Part shown: piece by piece, positions 1-6,863 of the stretch
Layout of the letters: the number at the start of each line of letters is the position of its first letter
Position numbering within the stretch: the stretch's first letter is position 1
Origin: CAYMRL01 sp964473205
Lineage (GTDB): Bacteria; Deinococcota; Deinococci; Deinococcales; Trueperaceae
Assembly (NCBI GenBank): GCA_964473205.1
Contig: CAYYOK010000081.1
Coordinates: 1 to 15,250, forward strand
Length of the DNA: 15,250 bases
Reading direction: 5' to 3'
Translations under genes and position numbers: made by a program
The notes under the pieces: generated by a model
What the model was told of the DNA's origin: nothing
The model's database searches: none
The model's input: only the letters and a program-made list of their open reading frames with translations

Positions 1-2109
1 GAGCCCGAACCACCTCCCGCTGCCGACGCGATCTTCAACGTCATCGCGACGACCTCGGTCGCGGCCGGCTGGCTCGAGATAAGCCACGGGGCTGGCGAGA
101 TGGTCAGCGCGACGTCCTTGCGACCCGGGCTCATCGTCCGCTTCGCTTCCTCAGCTGGCGTGACGCGCGTCGCGTGGGTCGGAGAGCCCCAGTCAGGCAG
201 CCAGCTGCAGCTCGGCTTCGACACCGGCGCTTCGGGCTGGACCACTCCGGTCATCTCAGGCGTGGTCGCCTACCGCAACCTCGACGAGCCGGTCGCGGCT
301 GCGAGCTTCGTGCTGCAGGCCGTTTCCAGCAGCGCCAGCCCGCAGGCGGCCGGGCAGTTCGGCCCGCACTCCCTCGCAGGGCTCGACGACCAGCTCGAGG
401 CCGCCTTCGCCGACTACGCGCTCGGTGACGTCGATGCGTCGGGCCAGCTCGACGTGCGCGACGCCCTGCTGGCACGGCGCATAGCGCTCGGCACCACGAC
501 CGGCAGCGCGCAGCAGCGCTACCACTCCGACCTCGACGGGGACTACGACGTCGACTCCGTCGACGTGGCGATGCTCCTCGAGAAGCTTACCGACCCGACC
601 ATGCCGGCGCGGCTCGTCGTGAAGCCGCGTAGCCTATCGTTCATCAGGCTCGACGCCTCGAACCCGGAAGAGGCGGTCGTGCTCATCGGCAACGGCGGCA
701 ACCAGCCGCTGACGTCGGTGAGCAGGAGCGACCCGGGGGAGAGCCTGGGCGTGAGCGTTACCGAGACGTGGACGATCCCGCAGCAAGCGGCGGTCTGGCG
801 GCTGGGAGAGCCGACCGACGGCCGCTGGCTGCCCAACGTCATGTCCGTCTCAGGCCACGGCGGCGACTACTCCGTGAGGCTCGGCAACCTGGTGATCCTC
901 GTCGCGGGGCAGTCGAACGCCAGCGGTCGGGGCGCGAACCTGACCGGCTGGCCAGAGACGACGCAGAGCGATCCCAACGTGAGGATGCTCGGGAACGACT
1001 ACATCTGGACGAACGCTCGCGAGCCGCTTGACGCGGGACAGGGTCAGTTGAGCCAAGGGGACTACGTCAGCTACGACTCCGCGCCGCTCTACTCGTTCAG
1101 CACGCGGCTGGGCAACCTTCTCAACGAGGCCATGGGATTCGACCTCTACCTGATACCTGCCGCCAAGGGCGGGTCCTGCTTGCTGGATTGCGGAGAGCCC
1201 AATCCCGATGGTTCGGGCGACACCGGCGCCTGGAGGTTGGCTCCCGGTGACGACCACCTCAACCGAGCAAGGCTCCTCGGATCGGCCAACTTCAGAGCCC
1301 AGGTGGCAGCCGGCAGGCAAGCCAACCCGGTGACCGGGAACGCCTATGGTGCGGAGTCCGGTCCTGTGAACCTGGTGGTCTGGTACCAAGGCGAGTCGGA
1401 GAACTCTAGCAGCGAGCGCGCGAACTACAAATCCCGGACGCTAGACGTGTTCAACAGCTTCGGCTCGAATCAGTTCGGAGCCGCCGGTCAGGGCCGTGTG
1501 GTGCTGGTTCAGCTCGGATCTCACCTTCAGGTCCTGAACTCGTTGCAGCAGAACGACATAGCCGAGCGCCAGCGCCAGCTCGAGGCCGAGAACGGCAACG
1601 TCATCCTGGTCGTTGCCCACGATCTGCCGAGGTCGGACCACATTCACCTCAGCGCTGCCGGACAACGTGTCCTGGCCGAGCGCATAGCGCTCGCGGTGAG
1701 GGAGTCCGTGTTCGGTGAGGACGTCGACGGTACGGGTCCGCGCCCTCTGTCCATATCGCGGAGCGGCAATCAGGTGAGGATCAAGGTCGATCGGCCGCTG
1801 GTGGTCGGGACCTTGGATGCGACGATGTTCGCCGTGTTCGACGGCACTCCGAGCGGGAGTATCGACACACCGGAGACGTACGGGCTCAACGCCGTCGAGA
1901 TCTCGACGGCCGAGGTTCTCGCCGCCGACCCGACGACGATCGTCCTGACCCTGGACGGCCCAGCACCCGCCACTCCCCACGTGCGTCACATGCCTCAGCC
2001 GGGTCGACCGAACGGCCCCGATGTGTGGACCGTGCTGGCCCAAGGCGTGGCGACAGGGGCTGCGAGCGGCCTGCCTCTACCCCAGTTCGGCCCGCGAGCT
2101 AGCTTCTAG
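1..2109 (+). CDS. Extracellular dockerin-containing SGNH carbohydrate esterase (sialate O-acetylesterase-like, SASA family), 5'-truncated
   Basis: The reading frame is open from the first base, so the true start lies upstream; 702 residues are visible. Numbering here starts at the ATG at 100. A Pro-rich stretch (PEPPP) opens the fragment, followed by an unrecognised region to about 105. Residues 107-163 form a type I dockerin with two Ca-binding loops (D110/D112/S114/D118/D121 and D144/D146/D148/D152/D155). A beta-rich linker (about 170-260) precedes the esterase domain. That domain has the GQSN nucleophile motif (S272), the WYQGES block (429-433) and the SDHIHLS block with the D513/H516 pair. 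These are the landmarks of SASA/CE6-like acetylesterases, which remove O-acetyl groups from sugars or polysaccharides. The last 120 residues look like another beta domain. No signal peptide is visible because the N terminus is missing; secretion is inferred from the dockerin. The exact substrate cannot be read from the sequence. Confidence 0.8.
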   Translation, partial: EPEPPPAADAIFNVIATTSVAAGWLEISHGAGEMVSATSLRPGLIVRFASSAGVTRVAWVGEPQSGSQLQLGFDTGASGWTTPVISGVVAYRNLDEPVAAASFVLQAVSSSASPQAAGQFGPHSLAGLDDQLEAAFADYALGDVDASGQLDVRDALLARRIALGTTTGSAQQRYHSDLDGDYDVDSVDVAMLLEKLTDPTMPARLVVKPRSLSFIRLDASNPEEAVVLIGNGGNQPLTSVSRSDPGESLGVSVTETWTIPQQAAVWRLGEPTDGRWLPNVMSVSGHGGDYSVRLGNLVILVAGQSNASGRGANLTGWPETTQSDPNVRMLGNDYIWTNAREPLDAGQGQLSQGDYVSYDSAPLYSFSTRLGNLLNEAMGFDLYLIPAAKGGSCLLDCGEPNPDGSGDTGAWRLAPGDDHLNRARLLGSANFRAQVAAGRQANPVTGNAYGAESGPVNLVVWYQGESENSSSERANYKSRTLDVFNSFGSNQFGAAGQGRVVLVQLGSHLQVLNSLQQNDIAERQRQLEAENGNVILVVAHDLPRSDHIHLSAAGQRVLAERIALAVRESVFGEDVDGTGPRPLSISRSGNQVRIKVDRPLVVGTLDATMFAVFDGTPSGSIDTPETYGLNAVEISTAEVLAADPTTIVLTLDGPAPATPHVRHMPQPGRPNGPDVWTVLAQGVATGAASGLPLPQFGPRASF

Positions 2110-2152
2110 GGTCCTCCTGGGCGGCCCCGCTGTGCGGTGGCGTCAAGGCGTC

Positions 2153-2257
2153 GGTCAGGACTCGAGACAGGCTTTGGTCGGGACAGGCCTAGGTCAAGAC
2201 AGGACTTAGGTCAAGACAGGCCCTAGGTCAAGACAGGTTTTGGTCGAGACAGGCTTT
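2153..2257. repeat. Degenerate 16-17 bp tandem repeat in a convergent intergenic gap
   Basis: Six consecutive units begin with GGTC at 2153, 2176, 2192, 2209, 2226 and 2242. The first spans 23 bases, the others 16 or 17. The core is GGTCAAGACAGG followed by a variable tail (CCTA, ACTTA, CCCTA, TTTT, CTTT). Units 2-6 contain the small dyad GTC-NN-GAC. A further degenerate copy may lie at 2141-2152. The array sits between the 3' ends of two convergent genes, so it is unlikely to be a promoter array. The rest of the 2110-2442 gap holds only the terminator listed separately and a few short weak inverted repeats. The function is unknown. Confidence 0.8.
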
Positions 2258-2382
2258 GGGTTGGGTAGCGCTCATCGGTGCGACTCTCGGGAGAGGCGCT
2301 AAAGCGCAGGTCACATCGCATCTAGGCTAGCTGGGCCTTACGGCCTGCCGATGGCCGCCTGAGCCACGAACACAAGAACGAA

Positions 2383-2412
2383 CCCGCCCGCCCCGGTGAA
2401 GGGGCGGGCGGG
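2383..2412 (-). terminator. Rho-independent terminator of the lipoprotein gene
   Basis: A perfect 12-bp GC-only stem (2383-2394 pairing with 2401-2412) encloses a six-base loop (GGTGAA). Read on the minus strand it lies about 30 bases after the lipoprotein stop codon and is followed by a T-rich tail (TTCGTTCTTGTG). On the plus strand no T tract follows, so it serves the minus-strand gene best. Confidence 0.85.
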
Positions 2413-2442
2413 CCGTCTCAGTGCTGAGTTGAGGCTAGCGGG

Positions 2443-3654
2443 TCAGAGCGGAGGCAGCACCACGTACTCGACCGTGATGCTCGGGCGATCGGCGACGCCA
2501 GGTCCTGCGAAGTCGATGCCGTAGCTCACGGCGCTGCGCTGTGCGGTCGAACCAGGGTCCACGTCGTCGGGAGGCGAGACGATGATCACGACGCTGCCGC
2601 CGAAACCGTCGAGGTCGACGAGCTCCTGAAGGACGGCGGCGAGCTCGACGCTGGTGTAGTCGCTACCGCTGGCGAACGTCGGGAGCTCCCAGGTGACGGC
2701 CGAACCGGTCTTGGTGCGGCTCGACAGGTCGAAGCTGGCAGCGCCGTCGGCATCGTTGCCCAGGAGGCTCGGCGCAGCGGACGCGTCGCCGCTGATGACC
2801 ACGCTGACCGGATCGGAGTGGCTGGCGGAGGCGGTGAACTCGATCGTCGCAGAGATGATGCGCGCGTTCGCCGGAAGCTCGGCGAAGTCGAACCGCATCG
2901 CGAAGTGCTGGAGCGTGGAGTGGGCGCTGTCGTACGAGAAATCGAGGTCGCTGGAGTCCTGGTAGGTATGTCCAGCCGGCCAGTTGGTCGGGTTGGCGCT
3001 CGAGTCGTCGAACAGCTCCTCGGCGGTCTGCGAGGTCAGGAGGTTGGTCTCGCTGGCCACGTCGTTGAACGCCGCGGTCACGGCCTCTTCGCCTTCGTCG
3101 ACCGTCACGACGCAGGTGAGGGTCTTGAGGCCAGCGCAGTCGCCGCCGGCCCAACCGGCGAACTCGCCGCTGGTGGCCGTGGCCGTGAGCGTGACCTCGG
3201 TACCGAGCTCGAAGTCGTGAGACGCAGAAGCGCCGCCGGCGGTGTCGATCCCGGCTGGCGAGCTGGTAACCGAGCCGGCCGAGCCGCCGCCGGTGACGAC
3301 GTTGACGGTGAGGGTGACGGGCTCTTCGACCTCGACGAACGTGGCTGTGACGCTGGCGTTGGCGTCGAGCGTCACCTCGCAGGCGCCTGTGCCGCTGCAG
3401 TCGCCGGACCAGCCGTCGAACTGCCAGCCGGCGTCGGCGACGGCGGTGAGGGTGACCTCGGTGCCGGTGTCGAAGCTGGCGCTCACCTGCTCGTTGGCCG
3501 TGTCGATCCCAATAGGTTCGGACGTGACGCTGCCGTTGCCGCTGACGTTGACGGTCAGGGTACGGGTGGTGCTAGGTGGAGTGGGTGTACCGCAGGCGGC
3601 CAAGATCAGCAGGCCGAGTGCAGCGACCAGTCCAAAACGAACCCTCTTGATCAT
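2443..3654 (-). CDS. Surface lipoprotein with two InlB-B-like repeats and a C-terminal DNRLRE/CBM-like domain
   Basis: The 403-residue product starts with a lipoprotein signal peptide: positive residues (K3, R4, R6), a hydrophobic core and a lipobox LAAC with the modified Cys at 21. A Thr/Pro-rich spacer leads to two divergent InlB-B-like repeats (about 32-106 and 113-196). Both carry the pattern GTEVTLTA...F.GW.G.C....C.V and a Cys pair (C86/C92 and C173/C181) that could form small disulfide loops outside the cell. Residues 205-400 resemble the beta-sandwich domains labelled DNRLRE or CBM-like: a Trp-containing strand, then a segment reading SVELAAVLQELVD, then a Gly-rich turn. The role is probably adhesion or binding at the envelope; no catalytic motif is seen. 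The start is supported by AAGGAG at 3659-3664, four bases upstream of the ATG. It is a single gene with its own terminator. Confidence 0.8.
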   Translation of the reverse strand: MIKRVRFGLVAALGLLILAACGTPTPPSTTRTLTVNVSGNGSVTSEPIGIDTANEQVSASFDTGTEVTLTAVADAGWQFDGWSGDCSGTGACEVTLDANASVTATFVEVEEPVTLTVNVVTGGGSAGSVTSSPAGIDTAGGASASHDFELGTEVTLTATATSGEFAGWAGGDCAGLKTLTCVVTVDEGEEAVTAAFNDVASETNLLTSQTAEELFDDSSANPTNWPAGHTYQDSSDLDFSYDSAHSTLQHFAMRFDFAELPANARIISATIEFTASASHSDPVSVVISGDASAAPSLLGNDADGAASFDLSSRTKTGSAVTWELPTFASGSDYTSVELAAVLQELVDLDGFGGSVVIIVSPPDDVDPGSTAQRSAVSYGIDFAGPGVADRPSITVEYVVLPPL

Positions 3655-3772
3655 GCTTCTCCTTCACCTCTCGTCGGGCTCTGGCCCGTGGAGAACCATC
3701 GCCCCGGCCCAAGCCGGCGCGAACTCTGGCGCCGAATCGACAGGACGCCGGCACGCGTACCGTGCTGTCTCA

Positions 3773-3778
3773 GTTATA
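3773..3778 (-). promoter_or_regulatory. Possible -10 hexamer for the lipoprotein gene
   Basis: Read on the minus strand the hexamer is TATAAC, the most A/T-rich -10-like match in the 229-base gap between the lipoprotein and the membrane-protein gene. No convincing -35 lies 16-18 bases upstream, and the implied 5' leader would be about 110 bases. Nothing else is recognisable in this gap. Confidence 0.25.
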
Positions 3779-3883
3779 GCGACTGCTCCGAAACGGCGGT
3801 GTGACGGAATCCCTGCCAGCTCTCGCCGTGTACATGCGAGTTCCCGGCTGTTGGGTGTGGCTAGGCTGGCCGGCGCCCGCCCT

Positions 3884-4489
3884 CTAGCTCTTGCCGCGCC
3901 TCGTCCAGCCGAGCAGCACCACGCCGCCGCCGATCAGCAGCAGCGGCACGAGCCACGCGGGCATCCCGCCCGGGTCGTTGGCGATCAGCGTGATGAAGCC
4001 CCAAGCGATGGCGGGCCACAGGGCCCAGCGCCCACCGCCGCGCTCCTTGGGCAGGAGGTAGACGATGGTGAAGACGGCGGTCATGCCGAGCGTGAAGAAC
4101 GCGCCCGAGTTCCAGCGCGGGAACACCGAGCTGATCGTCGCGACGAGGGCGAGCGTCGCGAGCACCCCGGCAGGGATGAGTGCCCACGGCGCCGAGCCTC
4201 GACGCGGCGTCGAGTAGTGGAGCCAGAAGCCGAGCGCGCCGAAGGCGAGGAAGGCGCCGCCGGCCAATAGGTCGAGGCTGACGGTCGCGACCAGCGCCAG
4301 CACTCCCAGCACGACGAGGCGCGCTGCCGGCTTGGTGCGCGGCTCCAGGAAGCGCCATAGCAGCGTTCCGAACAGCCCGAGCCCGCCGAGCTTGACCAGC
4401 TCGGCCAGCAGGCCGCCCGCGCCGCCGCGGTTGAGCAGCGCGACGATGCCGATGGCGACGATCGCATAGCCGAGGTGCTCGCGCTTCAT
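3884..4489 (-). CDS. Polytopic membrane protein of unknown function, last gene of a two-component operon
   Basis: The 201-residue protein is almost entirely hydrophobic, with about seven or eight predicted membrane segments (roughly 8-20, 27-48, 56-72, 76-92, 101-121, 128-146, 153-170 and 176-195). It ends in a short basic tail. Its ATG overlaps the histidine kinase stop as ATGA, and a GGGAGG site lies six to seven bases upstream, so it is translationally coupled to the kinase. Three blocks match the divergent membrane protein at 6864-7715: GGAFLA (77-82), WALIPAG.LA.LA (102-114) and WA..PA (155-160), with similar spacing. The two are therefore paralogues. By context it may sense or report envelope state to the kinase, as LiaF-type partners do, but no known domain is certain. 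Confidence 0.75.
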   Translation of the reverse strand: MKREHLGYAIVAIGIVALLNRGGAGGLLAELVKLGGLGLFGTLLWRFLEPRTKPAARLVVLGVLALVATVSLDLLAGGAFLAFGALGFWLHYSTPRRGSAPWALIPAGVLATLALVATISSVFPRWNSGAFFTLGMTAVFTIVYLLPKERGGGRWALWPAIAWGFITLIANDPGGMPAWLVPLLLIGGGVVLLGWTRRGKS

Positions 4490-6018
4490 AGCGAGCCTCC
4501 CTGCAGTGGCAGCTCGATGCGCACGGTCGTGCCGGCAGCCGGCGCGCTCTCGACGCGTAGCCGGCCGCCCAGCGCCCCGACGCGCTCGTGCATCGAGGTG
4601 AGGCCCAGGTGCCCCGGGTAGCTGCGGCTGGTGTCGAAGCCGACGCCATCGTCGACGATCTCGATCCTCAGGCGGTCGTCGTCGGCGTCGCTGCGCACGG
4701 TGACGAGCTTGGCGCGGGCATGCTTGGCGACGTTGTGCAACGCCTCCTGCGCGACCCGCAGCAGCACCTGCTTGGTCTCGAACGGCAGCTCGGGCTCGGG
4801 GCCGAGCTGCCTGTCGGTAGCGACCGCGTGGCGCAGCTCGAGGCCGTCGAGCTGGCGGTTCAGCGCCCCGACGAGGCCTACCTCGGCCAGCGCCTCGGGG
4901 CGCAGCTCGAAGATCAGGGCTCGCATCTCGGCGAGGGCGGCCTCGGCGAGCTCGATGACGTTGCTCAGCGCCGCCTCGCTCGAAGGCGGGTCGGTCCTGA
5001 GCCGCTTCTTGGCCGCGTGGGACGTCAGCACCACGGCGTAGATCGCCTGGCTGACGGAGTCGTGGAGCTCGCGCGCCAGGTGCTGGCGCTCCTGATCGGC
5101 GGCCTGCTCGCGCGCCCGCTCGTAGAGCCTGGCGTTCTCGATCGCGACCGCCGCCTGCGCAGCCAGGCCGCTCGCCAGCCGCAGGCGCTCCTCGTCCCAG
5201 GTCTCGCCCGGCGGCAGGTAAGCGTGCAGCACGCCCACCACGTGGTCCCTGGCGCGCAGCGGCAGGGCGAGCGCGCCCTCGTCTACGACGGCGTTCGGCG
5301 CGATGGCTCTGGCGGGGTGGTCGTCAGCCGGCGACTCGGGCGCCGCGAGCTGCGGCACCTCGCCCGACGCCGCCAACGACGCGAGGCGGCCCGAGGGCGA
5401 GAGCTCGAGCACCTCGGCCGCCAGCCCCGGCACGGACTCGACGAGGCGTTCCAGCACCGCCTCGAGCTGGGGTCTGAGCTCGTCGCTGACCGCGATCTTG
5501 TTCGACAGCTCGAGCAGGCCGCGCAGCTCGGAGGTGCGCGCCGCGACGCGCGTCTCCAAGCGGCTCTGCGCCGCCAGCAGCGCGTCGGCCATGCCGTCGA
5601 AGGAGCGCGCCAGCTCGCCGAGCTCGGAGCGGTCGGTGAGGTCGATGCGCGCGGCCTGGTCGCCGCTGGCGAGCGCGCGCGTGGCCGCGGTCAGCCTGGC
5701 GATGGGCTCGGCCAGCAGGGTCCGCGAGAAGGCGGCGGCCGCGACCACCGTGACGGCGACGACGGCGGCGAGGTTGATCAGCGTGCTGCGGAGCACGGCT
5801 CCGACCAGCTCGGGGTCGACCTCGCCGGACGGCTCGGCCGCGCCCCTGCCCGTAAGGTCGAGCCCGCCGGCGACCATCTCGCCGAACCCGCGCCACAGCA
5901 GGACGATGGAGGCCGCGACCAGCACGGCGATCACGCCGAGCAGCAGCAGGATCAGGCGGGTCGAGATGCTGTGATGCCACGGCACCTCTGTACCGCGCGC
6001 ACCCAGCTCACCCTTCAC
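4486..6018 (-). CDS. Membrane sensor histidine kinase, NarX/LiaS-type (HAMP-GAF-HisKA_3-HATPase)
   Basis: The 510-residue product has two membrane helices (about 21-43 and 79-98) around a short extracytoplasmic loop of some 35 residues, too small for a classical ligand domain. A HAMP linker (about 99-152), a helical connector and a GAF-like domain (about 175-300) follow. The HisKA_3 dimerisation domain carries the phospho-acceptor H319 in ELHDSVSQ. The ATPase domain shows the N box (QEALHN, N429), DDGVGFD (456-462) and GHLGLTSMHERV (469-480), so all kinase motifs are intact. It should phosphorylate the response regulator encoded just upstream. Its GTG start lies inside the regulator gene (11-base overlap), which implies translational coupling. 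The short sensor loop fits intramembrane sensing or sensing through the downstream membrane protein. Confidence 0.93.
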   Translation of the reverse strand: MKGELGARGTEVPWHHSISTRLILLLLGVIAVLVAASIVLLWRGFGEMVAGGLDLTGRGAAEPSGEVDPELVGAVLRSTLINLAAVVAVTVVAAAAFSRTLLAEPIARLTAATRALASGDQAARIDLTDRSELGELARSFDGMADALLAAQSRLETRVAARTSELRGLLELSNKIAVSDELRPQLEAVLERLVESVPGLAAEVLELSPSGRLASLAASGEVPQLAAPESPADDHPARAIAPNAVVDEGALALPLRARDHVVGVLHAYLPPGETWDEERLRLASGLAAQAAVAIENARLYERAREQAADQERQHLARELHDSVSQAIYAVVLTSHAAKKRLRTDPPSSEAALSNVIELAEAALAEMRALIFELRPEALAEVGLVGALNRQLDGLELRHAVATDRQLGPEPELPFETKQVLLRVAQEALHNVAKHARAKLVTVRSDADDDRLRIEIVDDGVGFDTSRSYPGHLGLTSMHERVGALGGRLRVESAPAAGTTVRIELPLQGGSL

Positions 6019-6652
6019 GCTCCACCAATCCCTCGCGCAGCGCGTAGAGCGCGGCTTGGGTGCGGCTCCTCAGCGCCAGCTTCGAGAGGAGGTTCGACAC
6101 GTGGGTCTTGACCGTCGCCTCGGCCACGTCGAGCCGCTGCGCTATCGCCTTGTTGGTGGCGCCGGACGCGAGCAGGCGCAGCACCTCGATCTCGCGCTCG
6201 GTCAGCGGCTCTCTCACCTGAGGCGCGCGCACCTCGCGCACGAGGCGTTGCTGCGCCCGCGGGTCGAGCCTGACCTCGCCGCGAGCGGCCGCCCTGACGG
6301 CCTCGAACAGGTCGTCGGGGCGCGACTCCTTGAGCATGTAGCCCGCGGCGCCGGCCTCGACGACGTCGATGACCATGCGGTCCTCGAGCACCGAGGTGAG
6401 GGCTACGACCTCGATGCCAGGGTGGCTCGCGCGCAACGTGCGCGTCGCCTCGACACCGTTCATGACCGGCATCAGCAGGTCCATGACGACGACGTCGGGG
6501 CGGAGCTGAGCCGCGCGCTCGAGCGCCTGCTGGCCGTTCTCCGCCTCTCCGACGATCTCGAAGTCGTCCTCGGCTTCGAAGACCATGCGCAAGCCGCGCC
6601 GGACGACGGTGTGATCGTCGACGAGCAGGACCTTGATCTTGGTTTCGGGCAC
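6008..6652 (-). CDS. NarL/FixJ (LuxR)-family response regulator
   Basis: The protein begins VPETKIKVLLVDDH when read from the GTG at 6652, giving 214 residues, the usual family length. The receiver domain has the acidic pair D12/D13, phospho-acceptor D58 in VVMDLLMP, T86 and K108. The C-terminal LuxR-type helix-turn-helix (about 148-210) contains LTEREIEVLRLLASG and VKTHVSNLLSKL. It is the first gene of the operon and is the cognate partner of the overlapping kinase. The start is uncertain. A longer frame opens at a GTG at 6691, but that codon has no Shine-Dalgarno sequence. A GGAGGAGGG site ends 11 bases before an in-frame TTG (6658) and 17 bases before the GTG at 6652. Either internal codon puts the start right at the receiver domain. 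Confidence 0.92.
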   Translation of the reverse strand: MPETKIKVLLVDDHTVVRRGLRMVFEAEDDFEIVGEAENGQQALERAAQLRPDVVVMDLLMPVMNGVEATRTLRASHPGIEVVALTSVLEDRMVIDVVEAGAAGYMLKESRPDDLFEAVRAAARGEVRLDPRAQQRLVREVRAPQVREPLTEREIEVLRLLASGATNKAIAQRLDVAEATVKTHVSNLLSKLALRSRTQAALYALREGLVEREG

Positions 6653-6706
6653 AGGCAAGTGAGGCGCCGCCCTCCTCCAGCGCGTCCGCACGGCGAGCGC
6701 GGACCG

Positions 6707-6718
6707 CGCGCTAGCGCG
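6707..6718. promoter_or_regulatory. 12-bp perfect palindrome upstream of the response regulator gene
   Basis: CGCGCTAGCGCG reads identically on both strands. On the minus strand it lies immediately after a -10-like TAGGCT (6719-6724), so it would overlap the start of the regulator transcript. An autoregulatory operator is possible but unproven. Confidence 0.4.
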
Positions 6719-6775
6719 AGCCTAACCGAGCGGCCGGCAGGACGCGTCCACCTTTCGGCTGACGACGTGCTCAGA

Positions 6776-6800
6776 CGTTCGGCGAACGAGCTCAAGCTCG
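6776..6800. promoter_or_regulatory. Two adjoining inverted repeats in the divergent control region, candidate regulator operators
   Basis: CGTTCG-G-CGAACG (6776-6788) is a perfect dyad with a one-base centre. CGAGCT-CA-AGCTCG (6787-6800) is a perfect dyad with a two-base centre and shares two bases with the first. They end about 10 bases before a possible -35 (TTCGCT, 6810-6815) of the rightward gene, which is where a NarL-type activator would bind. The assignment to this regulator is an inference. Confidence 0.45.
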
Positions 6801-6832
6801 GTTGGGCGATTCGCTGCCCGCGGCGCCGGCCA

Positions 6833-6859
6833 TAGCATCGCAGCAAGACCGAAGGAGGT
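6833..6859 (+). promoter_or_regulatory. Candidate -10 and ribosome binding site of the divergent membrane protein gene
   Basis: TAGCAT at 6833-6838 fits the TANNNT pattern and lies 17 bases after TTCGCT (6810-6815). The strong Shine-Dalgarno AAGGAGGT at 6852-6859 sits a few bases before the GTG at 6864 and supports that start over the ATG at 6870. Unlike several other genes here, this transcript would have a short leader of about 20 bases. Confidence 0.45.
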
Positions 6860-6863
6860 CAAA

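Noticed and set aside
2021..2209. Small plus-strand frame of 62 codons running out of the esterase 3' end into the tandem repeats
   Set aside because: Most of it overlaps the esterase in another frame, the rest translates the repeat array, and it has no ribosome site.
2341..2357. CGGCC...GGCCG inverted repeat as a possible terminator for the esterase gene
   Set aside because: The stem is five bases with no following T run, and it lies more than 200 bases after the stop. It is common by chance at this GC content.
2417..2428. CTCAG-TG-CTGAG inverted repeat after the strong hairpin
   Set aside because: The stem is only five bases with a two-base loop and no T tract, so it is too weak for a terminator and could be chance.
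2818..4270. Two plus-strand frames (328 and 342 codons) across the lipoprotein gene
   Set aside because: They run antisense to a clear lipoprotein with signal peptide and repeats. Their Val/Gly/Ala- and Ser/Thr/Val-rich products mirror that repetitive sequence.
4588..6111. Long plus-strand open frame (507 codons) opposite the histidine kinase gene
   Set aside because: It is antisense to a protein with complete kinase motifs, has biased Arg/Gly/Ala/Leu composition and shows no domain. Long antisense frames are expected in GC-rich coding DNA.
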